A DNA stretch of 64,000 nucleotides, from the NCBI GenBank assembly GCA_000720375.1, contig JOAA01000009.1, positions 248,001-312,000 on the forward strand, read 5' to 3'. The stretch is from Rhodococcus rhodnii (GTDB lineage Bacteria > Actinomycetota > Actinomycetes > Mycobacteriales > Pseudonocardiaceae). Below the pieces are notes generated by a model. It ran no database searches. It was not told the DNA's origin and worked only from the letters and a program-made list of their open reading frames with translations. Below, piece by piece: positions 1-10,500 of this stretch. Within the stretch, counting starts at the first letter, position 1, and each line of letters begins with the position of its first letter. A program made the translations under genes and the position numbers.

Positions 1-87
1 CACGATGTCGCGTGCGGTCGTCCGGGCGTACCCCTTCTCCAGCAAGCACTTCTTCGCGCCAGCCAGCAGCTGCTCCCGATGCCCCAT
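1..87 (-). CDS. TetR-family regulator, N-terminal fragment
   Basis: The minus strand starts at an ATG (complement of 85-87) and runs off the left edge of the window, giving 29 codons that begin MGHREQLLAGAKKCLLEKGY and continue with ARTTARDIV. This pattern (a helix, then a G-Y/F-x-x-T/A-T turn into the HTH) is the usual start of a TetR/AcrR DNA-binding domain. It is divergent from the aminotransferase at 357. A perfect 14-bp palindrome lies between them, so autoregulation and control of the aminotransferase are plausible. The ligand-binding domain is outside the window, so the effector cannot be guessed. Confidence 0.75.
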   Translation of the reverse strand, partial: MGHREQLLAGAKKCLLEKGYARTTARDIV

Positions 88-103
88 AGCTGTCCCATCT
101 TTG

Positions 104-117
104 TGGACGGACGTCCA
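104..117. promoter_or_regulatory. Candidate TetR operator (14-bp palindrome)
   Basis: TGGACG-GA-CGTCCA is a perfect inverted repeat 17 bp upstream of the TetR start and in the divergent gap to the aminotransferase gene. Its size and position are typical of TetR operators. Binding is inferred. Confidence 0.45.
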
Positions 118-356
118 ACAGAAGAGCTTATAAGCCGGATAGCAGGGTTTCCAGGGGGCAGCGTCGGTAAACCCGTACAGCCGAAGTATCGGCGGACAGG
201 CACGGGGTGCGAACGATTGCTGTCTGGGAGCGCACCCGGAATTCCCTGCGGCAAAGCGGAGTTGCGCCAAGTGCGGAGTGTGGAGGGCTCGAAATACCGC
301 GCCCGCTGGGCGATCATTTCGGCAAGGGACTTCCGGGGCCGAAGGAGCTGCGCGGT

Positions 357-1613
357 ATGGCGGACTGGCGGATCTCGCCGACCCTTGCGCTCAACGACAT
401 GGTCGCGCAGCGCCAGGAGAGAGGTGAGTCCATTGTGTACCTTGGATTCGGTGAGGTGCGGCTGCCCGCGTTCGAGCCCTTGGTCGACCGCCTGGTCGCC
501 GGTGCGTCGCGGAACACGTACGGCCCAGTGGCGGGAAGTCAGGCGGTCCGTCAGGCGGCGGCGGGATACTTCAGCCGACGGCGGATTCCCACGGACGCGG
601 AGCAAGTGGTGGTCGGCCCTGGCAGCAAACCGCTGTTGCTGGCGCTGAACCTGGTGGTGCCCGGTGACGTGATCGTGCCGAAACCGGCGCGAAACACCTA
701 TGTGCCACAAGCGGAACTCGCGGGCAAGAAGGTCTTCCGTATTTCGATCCCGGCCAGAGCGGGCGGCGTGCCGGACCCAGCGGCCTTGCAGGACACCATT
801 CTCGCCGCGCGCGCACTCGGCCGCGATCCGCGGATCGTGATCCTCACGTTGCCCGACAACCCAACCGGCACCGTGGCGCCGCCGGAAGTGATCCGCGAGA
901 TCTGCACGATAGCCGAGCAGGAAGATCTGCTGATCATCTCCGACGAAACCTACCGAGACGTCCTGCACGACCCACGCACCCCGATGCTCAGCCCAGCGGA
1001 AGTGGCCCCACGGCGAACCGTTGTCACAACAGGGCTCTCCAAGAACCTCGCACTGGGCGGATGGCGGATCGGCGTGGCGCGGTTCCCCGATGGCCCATGG
1101 GGACAACGGATCCGTGACGGCGTGATCGCGTTCGCCAGCGAAGTCTGGTCCACAGTGGCTGGTCCGATGCAGGAGGTCGCCGAGTACGCCTTCACCGAGC
1201 CGCCGGAAGTCCGCCGACGCCTCGCCGACAGCGCCCGGCTGCACGGCTCGGTGGCCCGTGCGCTGCATCGGATCGTGGTGGACGCGGGGGCGGCGTGCCG
1301 TCCTCCGGTTGGCGCGTTCTACGTCTATCCGGACTTCTACCCGGTCAGGGAGAAGCTCGCGGCTCAGGGCGTGACCGACGGGGACTCGCTGAGCCGCCAC
1401 CTGGTCGACGAACACGGGATCGTCGTGCTGGGCGGGCACCTGCTGGGCGACGATCCCGCGGCGCTCAGGTTCAAAGCAGCCACGAGCATGCTCTACGGCG
1501 ACACGGTGGAGTTGCAGCAGGAGGCGTTGGCCGCCGATGACCCGACCCGGCTGCCGCACATCCGTGAGGTGCTCACTCGGCTGAGCGAGGCTTTCATGAA
1601 GCTGTGTGGCTGA
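357..1613 (+). CDS. PLP-dependent class I/II aminotransferase
   Basis: A 418-residue fold-type I PLP enzyme of the aspartate/aromatic aminotransferase superfamily, cytosolic, expected to transfer an amino group between an amino acid and a 2-oxo acid. Visible landmarks are DNPTGT near residue 167, SDETYRD near 195 and the PLP-lysine segment GLSKNLALGGWRIG with Lys229. An open frame extends upstream to a GTG at 207, but the ATG at 357 has a good AAGGAG 9 nt upstream and the extra 50 residues look unlike the family, so 357 was chosen. It is monocistronic and divergent from a TetR gene. The substrate cannot be inferred from the sequence. Confidence 0.85.
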   Translation: MADWRISPTLALNDMVAQRQERGESIVYLGFGEVRLPAFEPLVDRLVAGASRNTYGPVAGSQAVRQAAAGYFSRRRIPTDAEQVVVGPGSKPLLLALNLVVPGDVIVPKPARNTYVPQAELAGKKVFRISIPARAGGVPDPAALQDTILAARALGRDPRIVILTLPDNPTGTVAPPEVIREICTIAEQEDLLIISDETYRDVLHDPRTPMLSPAEVAPRRTVVTTGLSKNLALGGWRIGVARFPDGPWGQRIRDGVIAFASEVWSTVAGPMQEVAEYAFTEPPEVRRRLADSARLHGSVARALHRIVVDAGAACRPPVGAFYVYPDFYPVREKLAAQGVTDGDSLSRHLVDEHGIVVLGGHLLGDDPAALRFKAATSMLYGDTVELQQEALAADDPTRLPHIREVLTRLSEAFMKLCG

Positions 1614-1874
1614 ACCAGCCCAGTGCTGTCCAGGCTTCGCGATGGGCGGATAACTGAAACATGTTCCTACTTGACCGTAGGCTTGCCCAGCTCGGCGCCC
1701 GGAAAAACGGCGATTCCAGTCCGGTTGGTATGTGTCGGATTCATTTTGTTGGTAATTCACCGGCGTTCGATGAACCGTCTGCATGCCTCTTGCTATTTCT
1801 TCGGCCGCAGCTATGTTGAGCATCACTAAGTAGTTGCTACTGGGGTGGCGTCGCTGGTTCGGGGAGGCGGGGCA

Positions 1875-2645
1875 ATGCTGGGTTTCTCTTTTGATGTGGT
1901 GACGGCGGTCATTGCGTACGGGGTGTCCGTTGTGGGCGCTGTGCTGGGCTTGCTGTGCACGTCACGGGCTCGTGCGACCCGTGGCGCCGGCAGGGCGCGG
2001 TGGTTGGCGCTGGCCGCCATGTCCATTGGCGGGACCGGTATCTGGGTCATGCATTTCATTGCCATGCTCGGGTCCGAAGTCCATGGAACGCCGTTACGAT
2101 ATGACGTTCCGATAACGATTCTCAGCATGGTGTTGTCGATAGGCGTTGTCGCCATCGGGTTGTTCATCGTCGGGTTCACGACCCGGTCGGGTTGGCTATT
2201 TGTCGGTGGCGCCTTCACGGGCGCTGGAGTGGCCATCATGCATTACGTCGGAATGGCCGCCATCAACCTCTTTGGCGAGATCCATTACGACCCGTTGCTC
2301 GTCGCCGCCTCGGTCGTCATCGCTGTCGTGGCGGCGACGGCGGCGTTGTGGGCCGCGGTGAACATCCGGGCGTTCGGTGCGGTCATTCTCGCGTCGTTCA
2401 TCATGGGCATCGCGGTGAACGGCATGCACCACGTCGGGATGGCCGCGGCCGAGGTGATGCCGCACGCGGCCAGCGCCGGACTTGGCGGCATGAACGGTCA
2501 GGATCTGTTGCTGCCCTTGGTGGTCGGCATCAGCTTCGTCACGGTGATGACTCTTGCGATCGTGGCGTTGTCGCCGAATGCTCAGGAGATCGCGGAGGAG
2601 CGGGCGCTGCAGGCGAGGATCGCGCGGGTAACGAACTTCCATTGA
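1875..2645 (+). CDS. MHYT-domain integral membrane sensor
   Basis: A 256-residue polytopic membrane protein consisting almost only of an MHYT domain. Three copies of the signature MH-aromatic-x-x-M are visible: WVMHFIAML, AIMHYVGMAA and GMHHVGMAA, each in a hydrophobic helix. In the family these His/Met residues are proposed to bind a metal (copper) and sense oxygen, CO or NO. Here no GGDEF, EAL or kinase output domain is attached, so any signalling partner is separate or absent. The ATG at 1875 was preferred to the GTG at 1845 because GGAGG lies 7 nt before it. Confidence 0.85.
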   Translation: MLGFSFDVVTAVIAYGVSVVGAVLGLLCTSRARATRGAGRARWLALAAMSIGGTGIWVMHFIAMLGSEVHGTPLRYDVPITILSMVLSIGVVAIGLFIVGFTTRSGWLFVGGAFTGAGVAIMHYVGMAAINLFGEIHYDPLLVAASVVIAVVAATAALWAAVNIRAFGAVILASFIMGIAVNGMHHVGMAAAEVMPHAASAGLGGMNGQDLLLPLVVGISFVTVMTLAIVALSPNAQEIAEERALQARIARVTNFH

Positions 2646-2718
2646 GTGGAAACCAAGGCTGACTGACGTTCATCAACGCGGTATGTGTCTGGTCTTTGCC
2701 GACGAGACAGGAGCAACG

Positions 2719-4179
2719 ATGGCGTTTCTCAGCGACGAGACCTGGCGGGGAAGGATCTTCCGAGGCTCATGGGTGGCGTCGGCAGGCGGTGACCGGGCCG
2801 TCGTGGAGCCGGCGACCGGGAACGAGCTCAGCCGCATCGGGGTGGCGACGCCCGACGACGTCGCCGCGGCGTCCGCCGTCGCTGTGGAGGCGCAACGTGC
2901 GTGGGCGGCGGCGCCTTTCCAGGAGCGGGCGGCGGTTCTGCGTAAGGCAGCGGGTTTGTGGCGCGCACATGCCGCCGAGATCGGCTACTGGCTGACGAGG
3001 GAGTCCGGCAGCATCGCGGGCAAGGTCGGCTTCGAGTTGCACGTGGCCGAGCAGGAATGCCTTGAGGCTTCGACACTTCCCGGACGCCCCAGCGGGAACG
3101 TACTGCCCAGCGAGGCACCGAGGCTGAGCATGGCGACACGGGTGCCCGCCGGTGTCGTCGGCGTGATCGCGCCCTTCAACGCCCCTCTGATTCTCTCGAT
3201 CCGTTCCGTGGCACCGGCTTTGGCGCTCGGAAACGCCGTTGTCCTCAAGCCGGATCCGCGCACTGCGGTGTGCGGCGGCGTGGCGTTGGCGCGTGTCTTC
3301 GAGGAAGCCGGTTTGCCGCCGGGAGTTCTGCACGTCCTGCCCGGCGGACCGGACGCCGGCGAGGCGCTCGTCGCCGATCCGAACATCCGCGTCATCTCGT
3401 TCACCGGTTCGACCGCCGCGGGCCGTCTTGTGGGGGAGGCGGCAGGCCGTCATCTGAAGCGCGTGCACCTCGAACTGGGCGGCAACTCGGCGTTGATCGT
3501 CACCGGGGACGCCGACCTTCAGCACGCGATCGGCGCGGCGGCGTGGGGATCGTTCTTCCACCAGGGCCAGATCTGCATGACCACCGGCAGGCACCTGGTG
3601 CACGAGTCGATCGTCGACGACTACGTCCGGCTGCTCGCCGCCAAGGCCGACGCGCTGCCCGTCGGAGACCCGGCGGCTGACGAAGTCGCGCTGGGGCCGG
3701 TGATCGACGCCGGGCAGCGTGACAAGATCCACGCGTTGGTGACCGACTCCGTCGACGCGGGCGCGATTCTGGCCGCAGGCGGGACTTTCACGGATTTGTT
3801 CTACCGGCCAACTGTTCTTCTCGACCCGACCGCGAGCTGTCGCGCGTACCGTGACGAGGTTTTCGGCCCGGTCGCCGTGGTCACGCCGTTCGCTTCCGAG
3901 GACGACGCGGTGAAGCTCGCCGCCGACAGCGAATACGGTCTGTCGCTTGGCATTCTGACCGGTGACGCGATGCACGGACTGGCGTTGGCCGAACGAATCC
4001 CGACGGGAATCGTGCATATCAATGACCAGACGGTGAACGATGAGGCACACGTGCCCTTCGGCGGTGTCCGGGCGTCCGGGACCGGATCGCGCTTCGGTGG
4101 TGCGGAGGCGAACATCGAGGCCTTCACCGAGACCCGCTGGGTGACCGTCCGCGGCGATATTCCCAGTTTCCCGTTGTAA
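2719..4179 (+). CDS. Aldehyde dehydrogenase, benzaldehyde/vanillin dehydrogenase-like
   Basis: A 486-residue NAD(P)-dependent aldehyde dehydrogenase that oxidises an aldehyde to the acid. The catalytic thiol is Cys286 in HQGQICMTTGR and the general base is Glu252 in HLELGGNSALI. FTGSTAAGR is the cofactor-binding turn and APFNAPL the conserved N-terminal active-site stretch. The QICM context and overall wording resemble the benzaldehyde/salicylaldehyde dehydrogenase branch, but the substrate is inferred only. The ATG at 2719 has AGGAG 5 nt upstream and beats the ATG at 2683, which lacks one. A strong hairpin follows the stop, so this is probably a single-gene transcript or the end of a unit with the MHYT gene. 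Confidence 0.88.
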   Translation: MAFLSDETWRGRIFRGSWVASAGGDRAVVEPATGNELSRIGVATPDDVAAASAVAVEAQRAWAAAPFQERAAVLRKAAGLWRAHAAEIGYWLTRESGSIAGKVGFELHVAEQECLEASTLPGRPSGNVLPSEAPRLSMATRVPAGVVGVIAPFNAPLILSIRSVAPALALGNAVVLKPDPRTAVCGGVALARVFEEAGLPPGVLHVLPGGPDAGEALVADPNIRVISFTGSTAAGRLVGEAAGRHLKRVHLELGGNSALIVTGDADLQHAIGAAAWGSFFHQGQICMTTGRHLVHESIVDDYVRLLAAKADALPVGDPAADEVALGPVIDAGQRDKIHALVTDSVDAGAILAAGGTFTDLFYRPTVLLDPTASCRAYRDEVFGPVAVVTPFASEDDAVKLAADSEYGLSLGILTGDAMHGLALAERIPTGIVHINDQTVNDEAHVPFGGVRASGTGSRFGGAEANIEAFTETRWVTVRGDIPSFPL

Positions 4180-4197
4180 GCACCGTCACACCGTCAT

Positions 4198-4221
4198 GGG
4201 ACCTGGCCACGGCCGGGTCCC
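4198..4221 (+). terminator. Hairpin terminator after the aldehyde dehydrogenase
   Basis: GGGACC-T-GGCC-AC-GGCC-G-GGTCCC forms a nearly perfect 10-bp stem with a 2-nt loop, 18 nt after the stop codon, followed by TTCATCGTTT. It separates the aldehyde dehydrogenase from the synthase operon. Confidence 0.8.
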
Positions 4222-4310
4222 TTCATCGTTTCAGCCCACTGCCTGCACTCACTCCGGTGAGTGGATTGCGGCGTGGAAGGTGTGGTTGCCAGACAACCGT
4301 CACCCGTCGC

Positions 4311-4325
4311 GTGAGAAATTCTCAC
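4311..4325. promoter_or_regulatory. Palindromic operator candidate upstream of the synthase operon
   Basis: GTGAGAA-A-TTCTCAC is a perfect 7-bp-arm palindrome about 260 bp before the TTG start of the synthase gene. It is the most regular protein-binding-like site in the leader. No regulator gene is encoded in the operon, so the binder would act in trans. Confidence 0.4.
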
Positions 4326-4582
4326 AAGGGTGTGGACGGGGCTCCGGTTTGTTTGTACGGTGATCGTCGTGCGACGGACCGTCACTACTGGAACCCATTG
4401 TGTGACAGGTCCATCGGGCGCAAGTGTCAAACAAAGACCCGAAACATTTTCGTTGCGACGAAGTTAACCCGCAGAAACGGTTGTAAACGGTCCGGAAACG
4501 TCCCGCCGGGGTGGCGCTCCGGTAGTTCACCACTGGTTTCCTTTCACATCCCTTGCCCTGTAGGTGTGGAGGAGGAATCGAT

Positions 4583-7500
4583 TTGAGCGCGCTTTCCTGT
4601 CGTGACCTGGTCGTGGGTGTGAGCCCGTTCGGCGAGCCCAACGCCGCACTCGTCGTCGCCGTCGAGCGTGCCGGTGGTCTCGGCGTGCTCGACCTCGGCC
4701 GCGATCGCCCGCGAGCGCTGGCCGAGCTGGCGCTCGTTCGACGACGACTGACCGGTCCCTTCGGTGTCCGGCTTGCCCCAGACTGTCCACTTAGTCCGGA
4801 CGAGCTCACCGACGACATTGACGTAATCCTTACGCCCCAACTCATTTCAAGCCACGGCCGACGAGTCATCATCGAGGTGACGTCGGTCGACGAAGCGCGT
4901 GCCGCGGTCCGGTGCGGTGCCGACGGGCTGGTCGCGCGCGGCAGTGAGTCGGGCGGACGCGTCGGTGAACTGACCACCTTCGTACTCCTGCAGCGGCTGC
5001 TCGCCGAGTTCGACGTGCCCGTGTGGGCGGCTGGCGGGATCGGGCCGAATACCGCTGCCGCGGCCGTCGCGGGCGGTGCTCGCGGCGTCCTTCTGGACAG
5101 CCAACTCGCCCTCGTCGACGAAGTCCGTGATTGTCTGAATGTCGAGGTCGCGGCCGCTATTTCCGGGATGGACGGCGCGGACACCGCTATTGTCGACGCG
5201 CATCGCGTGCTCGCCCGCCCGGGCGCCGGTTATGCCCTGCGGATCGGCCAGGACGGCGCGCTGGCCGAGGGCTTGCGGCAATCGTGTCGTACCGCGGGCG
5301 GTGTGGTCCAAATAATTCAGAAAACTGTGCGGGCCAATCTCGAATTGGCCGTACGGAATCCCGCACTGCGGCCGGATGGCCCTTTCTGCGCGCGTGCGAA
5401 CGGACTACGTTACCCGCTCGCGCAAGGCCCGATGACCCGCGTGAGTGACCAACCTCCCTTCGCCGAAGCCGTCGCCGAGGCCGGCGGGCTGCCGTTCCTG
5501 GCTCTCGCGTTGATGAACGGCGAGCAGACCCGGTCGCTGTTGACCCGGACAGCCGCTCTGCTGAGCACCCGGCCGTGGGGTGTCGGAATACTCGGTTTCG
5601 CCGAGCCGGAGCTGCGGCAGGCCCAATTGGCGGAAGTCCTTGCCGTCAAACCGCCGTACGCCATCGTCGCGGGCGGCAACCCGGCACAGGCCCGGGTGCT
5701 CGAAGACGCCGGGATCGAGGCGTTCCTGCATGTGCCATCGCCCGCGCTGCTGCAGAACTTCCTGGACGAGGGCGCTCGCAAGTTCGTCTTCGAAGGCTGG
5801 GAATGCGGCGGCCACACCGGCCCGCGATCCAGCTTCACCCTGTGGGAGCAGCAGATCTCCGTGCTGCGGCGCAGGGCGTCACTCGACGACGTCAGCGTGC
5901 TGTTCGCGGGCGGGATCCACGACCAACGCTCGGCCGCGATGGTGTCGGCGATGAGCGCGCCCCTAGTCGACAGGGGCGCGAGCGTCGGCGCGCTGATGGG
6001 CACGGCGTACCTGTTCACGCGCGAAGCCGTCGAGCACGGCGCGATCACCCCGGTGTTCCAGCAGGTCGCGGTCGAATGCGAGCAGACCGCGCTGCTGGAG
6101 ACCTCGCCGGGGCACAGCGTCCGGTGCGCCCAGTCATCCTTTGTGGACATGTTCGAGCAGGCGAAGGCTGGTCTCGCCGACGCGCCCAAGCAAGAAGCCT
6201 GGGAACAACTGGAGAAGCTGAACCTTGGCAGGCTGCGGATCGCCAGCCGCGCGCTCAAGCGTGAAGGCCGGGAGCTGGTCGGCGTCGACGAGGACGAGCA
6301 GCGCCGGACCGGGATGTTCATGATCGGTCAAGTGGCCACGCTGCGGTCCGAGCTGACCGACATCGCCGACCTGCACGACGAGGTCACCAGCCAGGACTTC
6401 CTGCGTGCCAGGTACGCCGAACTCGCCGAGCGACCGGCCGAGCAGCAGGCCGACCCGCTGGACATCGCGATCGTCGGGATGGCCGCGATGCTGCCTGGCG
6501 CGGGTGACGTGGCCGAATACTGGGCCAACATCGTGTCCGGCGTCGACGCGATCGGCGAAGTCCCGGCCGAGCGGTGGAATCCCGAGCTGTACCAGGACGC
6601 CACGCCGTCGCGCTGGGGCGGATTCCTCGACCCGGTCGCGTTCGATCCGCTCGCGTACGGCATCCCGCCTGCCTCGCTGACCTCGATCGAACCCGCACAA
6701 CTGCTTGCTCTGGAGGCCGCGGCGCGGGCCCTGCGCGACGCCGGGTACGAGACCCGCGACTTCGACCGGGAACGCACCTCGGTGATCTTCGGTGCCGAAG
6801 CGGGAGCGGACCTGGCCAACGCGTACACCGTTCGGTCGGCACTGCCCGCCTTGTACGGCAGCACACCGGAGGGACTGGACGACTATCTGCCCACGTTGAC
6901 CGAGGACTCGTTCCCAGGCGTGCTGGGCAACGTCATCGCCGGGCGGATCGCCAACCGGCTCGACCTCGGCGGCGCCAACTACACAGTTGACGCGGCCTGC
7001 GCGTCGAGCCTGGCCGCACTCGACGTGGCCTGCAAGGAACTCAAGGCCGGTACCAGTGACATGGTGTTGTGCGGGGCCGTCGACCTGCACAACAGCGCCC
7101 ACGACTACCTGATGTTCGCCTCGGTCAAGGCTTTGTCGCCCAGCGGCCGGTGTGCCACCTTCGACTCCGCGGCCGACGGGATCGCGCTGGGCGAAGGCGT
7201 GGCGTGTGTCGTGCTCAAGCGCTTGGCCGACGCCGAACGGGACGGCGACCGGATCTACGCCGTGGTCAAGGGAATCGGCGCCTCCAGCGACGGCAAGTCC
7301 TTGGGGCTCACGGCTCCGCGCGCCGACGGGCAACGCCGCGCGCTGCAACGGGCTTACGGTTCGGCTGGCGTCTCGGTGAAGGAAGTCGGGCTTGTCGAGG
7401 CGCACGGCACCGGCACGGTCGTCGGCGACCGGACCGAGCTGGCCGCGCTGACCGAGATGTTCAGCGACGCCGGAGCGGAGGCCGGGAGCGCCACGATCGG

Positions 7501-10500
7501 CTCGGTGAAGTCCCAGATCGGGCACACCAAGTGCACCGCGGGCCTGGCCGGGCTGATCAAGGCCGCGACCGCCGTGCACACCGGGATCCGGCCGGGCACC
7601 TTGCACGTCACCAAGCCCAATCCCTACTGGAAGCCGGAGTCCAGCCCGTTCGCCTTCGGACACCGCACCTGGTCGGCTCCTGCCGAGCAGCGTACGGCCG
7701 GGATCAGCGCGTTCGGGTTCGGCGGAACCAACTTCCACACCGTCATCACCGGCTACGGCGGAGTCGGCGAACCCCGGCACGGACTGCGGGAATGGCCTGC
7801 CGAGCTGTTCGTGTTCCGTGGCGCGGACGCAGCGGCCGGGCAACGGGTCGCCGAGCGGCTCACCCGGCTGGCACAGGCCAATGAGGACGCAGGACGGCCC
7901 AAGACCTTGCGTGACATGGCAGCGGCCGCGGCCGCGATGTCACCAAGCCAGCCGATCCAGGCCGCGGCCGTGGTGTCTAGCTTCGACGAGTTGCTAGACG
8001 GCTTGGCAGACGTCCAGGCGTGGCGTGCGTCGGGATCCGTGCGACTGCGCTCCGAGGGAGAGTCGCCGAAGGTCGCGTTCCTGTACCCAGGCCAGGGAAG
8101 TCAACGGCCGGGCATGCTCTTGGACTTGTTCACCGCGTTCCCGAGGCTGCAGGAGACATTGCGGCTGGCCGGTGGACGCTATGAGAGCGTGATGTTCCCG
8201 CCTGCGGCCACGACGCCCGAAGAAGCGGAGCGGCAACGGGCCGCGATCACGGACACGACCGTTGCCCAGCCCACGCTTGGTATCGCGGGCCTCGCGATGA
8301 CGGAACTGTTGGCGTGGCTCGGTATTCGGCCGGACATGGCGGGCGGGCACAGCTACGGCGAACTCGTCGCGTTGACCGCGGCCGGGGTGTTCGAGCCGGA
8401 GCAGTTGCTGGAGCTGAGCGAAGCGCGGGCGAAAGCGATCGTCAGCGCGATAGGCGACGACCCGGGAACCATGGCGGCGGTGACGGGCGCGATCGAGGAC
8501 GTCCGGAAACTCGTGCCGGACAACGTCGTGGTCGCCAACCACAACTCGCCGACCCAGGCGGTGATCTCCGGCGGTACGACAGCGATCGCCGAAGCTGTCG
8601 AGCGGCTGAAGGAAGCCGGGCTGTCGGCTCGCACGATCCCGGTCGCGGCGGCGTTCCACAGTCCGCTTGTCGCGCGAGCCGAACACATCTTCGCGGACGT
8701 TCTCACATCGCAGGAAGTCCGGCAGGCACAGTTCCCCGTATGGTCCAATGTGGACGCTGAGCCGTATCGGGACGTGCGGGCGACCATGGCCCGGCAGGTC
8801 GCGGCCGAGGTCCGGTTCGTCGACCAGATCCAGGCGATGTACCAGGCCGGTGCGCGGGTGTTCGTCGAGGCGGGGCCGAGCGGTGTGCTCACCGGGCTGG
8901 TCGGCAAGATCCTCGGGGACCGGCCGTACACCGCGGTCTCGTGTGACGCTCCCGGCCAGAACGGGATCAGGACGTTCCTGGCCACGCTGGCTGACCTGGC
9001 CGTCGCGGGCGTCCCGGTGAACGTGGCTCCGCTGTTCACCGGACGGGCCGAACCCGTCCGGCTCGAGGACATTCCGGCCCGCCCCAAGTGGTTCGTTGAT
9101 GGAGGACTCGTGCGTGACGCCAACGGCAAGGCGTTGACCGGCGGCCTGCGCCCGGCCACCGAGGCACCCAAGCTCACCGTCCCAACAGGACTGAACCGGG
9201 ACGCGATCGTCAAGGAGTTCCTCGACGGCATGCGCGAAGCCGTTGCCGCGCAACGGGACGTGCTGCTCGGCTACCTAGGCACGGCGCCTGTGCCTGTCAG
9301 TGCGCCTCCGGCTCCGGTGATGGTTCCTGAGGTTGTGACACCGGAGCCGGTGAAAGAGCCCGAGCGGGCGGTCGATGTCGGCACGGTCGTGCTGGAGACG
9401 ATCAGCGCCCGTACCGGCTATCCGCCCGAGATGCTGGAACCAGGCCTGGACCTGGAAGCCGATCTGTCCATCGACTCGATCAAGCGGACCGAGATCATCG
9501 GCGAGCTCGCCACCGCACTCGGAGTGACCGGCGACAGCACGACTGTCGAGGCGCTGACCCGGATCAAGACCATCGAAGGCATCGTCGGCTGGTTCGACCA
9601 GCGTGAGACCGCGCCGGTCGCTGTGCCGAAGCAGGAGAAGGTGGCAGTCGAAGGCGGGCGTCCAGTCCGGCAAGTGCCCACAGTGGTCACGGTCGACGCG
9701 TGCCCGGAACCCAGTTCCCTGGCAGGACAGCGGGTGCTGATCGTGGACGACGGCGGTGACGTCGGCTTGGAGATCGCCGACCGGATCGAACGGCTCGGTG
9801 GAACGCCGCACACGGTCGACCAGGTATCCACTGTGGATGCTGACTACGTGCTGTACCTCAGCGCGCTCAGGTCGACCGGCGAGCCCACCCTGCCCGAGGC
9901 CTACGAGGAGATCCGGGCGTGTCTCACCGCTGGGATCAAGGGCCTGATCGTGGCCACCGCGGGCGGCGGGACCTTCGGGTACGGCGAGCCCGAAGACCAC
10001 CACGAGCCTCTCGACCTCGGCATGCACGGCCTGATCAGAACGGCCGCACTGGAGTATCCGGACGCGCACATCCGTGCGGTCGATGTGAGCCCGAAGGAAA
10101 GCGACTCGCTGATCGCCTTGTCCCTGTTGGCCGAATTGACCACAGTGGACGGACCGGTGATCGTCGGGCACGCCTCCGGCAAGCGGTACGCCATCGACCT
10201 GGGCGTCTCGGAGATCGAGGGTGACGGCACGCCTGACCTCGATGAGGACAGCGTGGTGCTGCTGACGGGTGGCGCGAGGGGAATCACGGCCCTGGCGGCG
10301 ATCGCATTGGCTGAGCGGACCGGATGCCGCATCGAACTCATCGGCCGGACGGCCCCGCCGAAGGGACCTGAGGACCCGCGAACAGCGTCGGCTCAGCACG
10401 AGGCCGAGCTTCGCCGAGCCCTCATCGAGACGGGACTGAAGGACCGCGAGGAGATTGCCGCGCAAGCCCGGCAGATCCTGGCCGAGCGGGAGATCCGCAC

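Larger units (their letters stand above)
4180..4582 (+). promoter_or_regulatory. 403-bp leader/promoter region of the synthase operon
   Basis: No gene was found here. The stretch holds the terminator at 4198-4221, a perfect palindrome at 4311-4325, a smaller palindrome GACGGACCGTC at 4373-4383, an A/T-richer segment around 4430-4490 likely to hold the promoter, and the GGAGGAGGAA ribosome site at 4568-4577. No clean -35/-10 pair could be assigned. Confidence 0.5.

Noticed and set aside
207..356. 50-residue upstream extension of the aminotransferase from a GTG
   Set aside because: No ribosome site, sequence unlike the family, whereas the ATG at 357 has AAGGAG at good distance.
1623..1829. 68-codon open frame between the aminotransferase and MHYT genes
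   Set aside because: No ribosome site, atypical codon use and no recognisable motif; the stretch looks like a promoter region.
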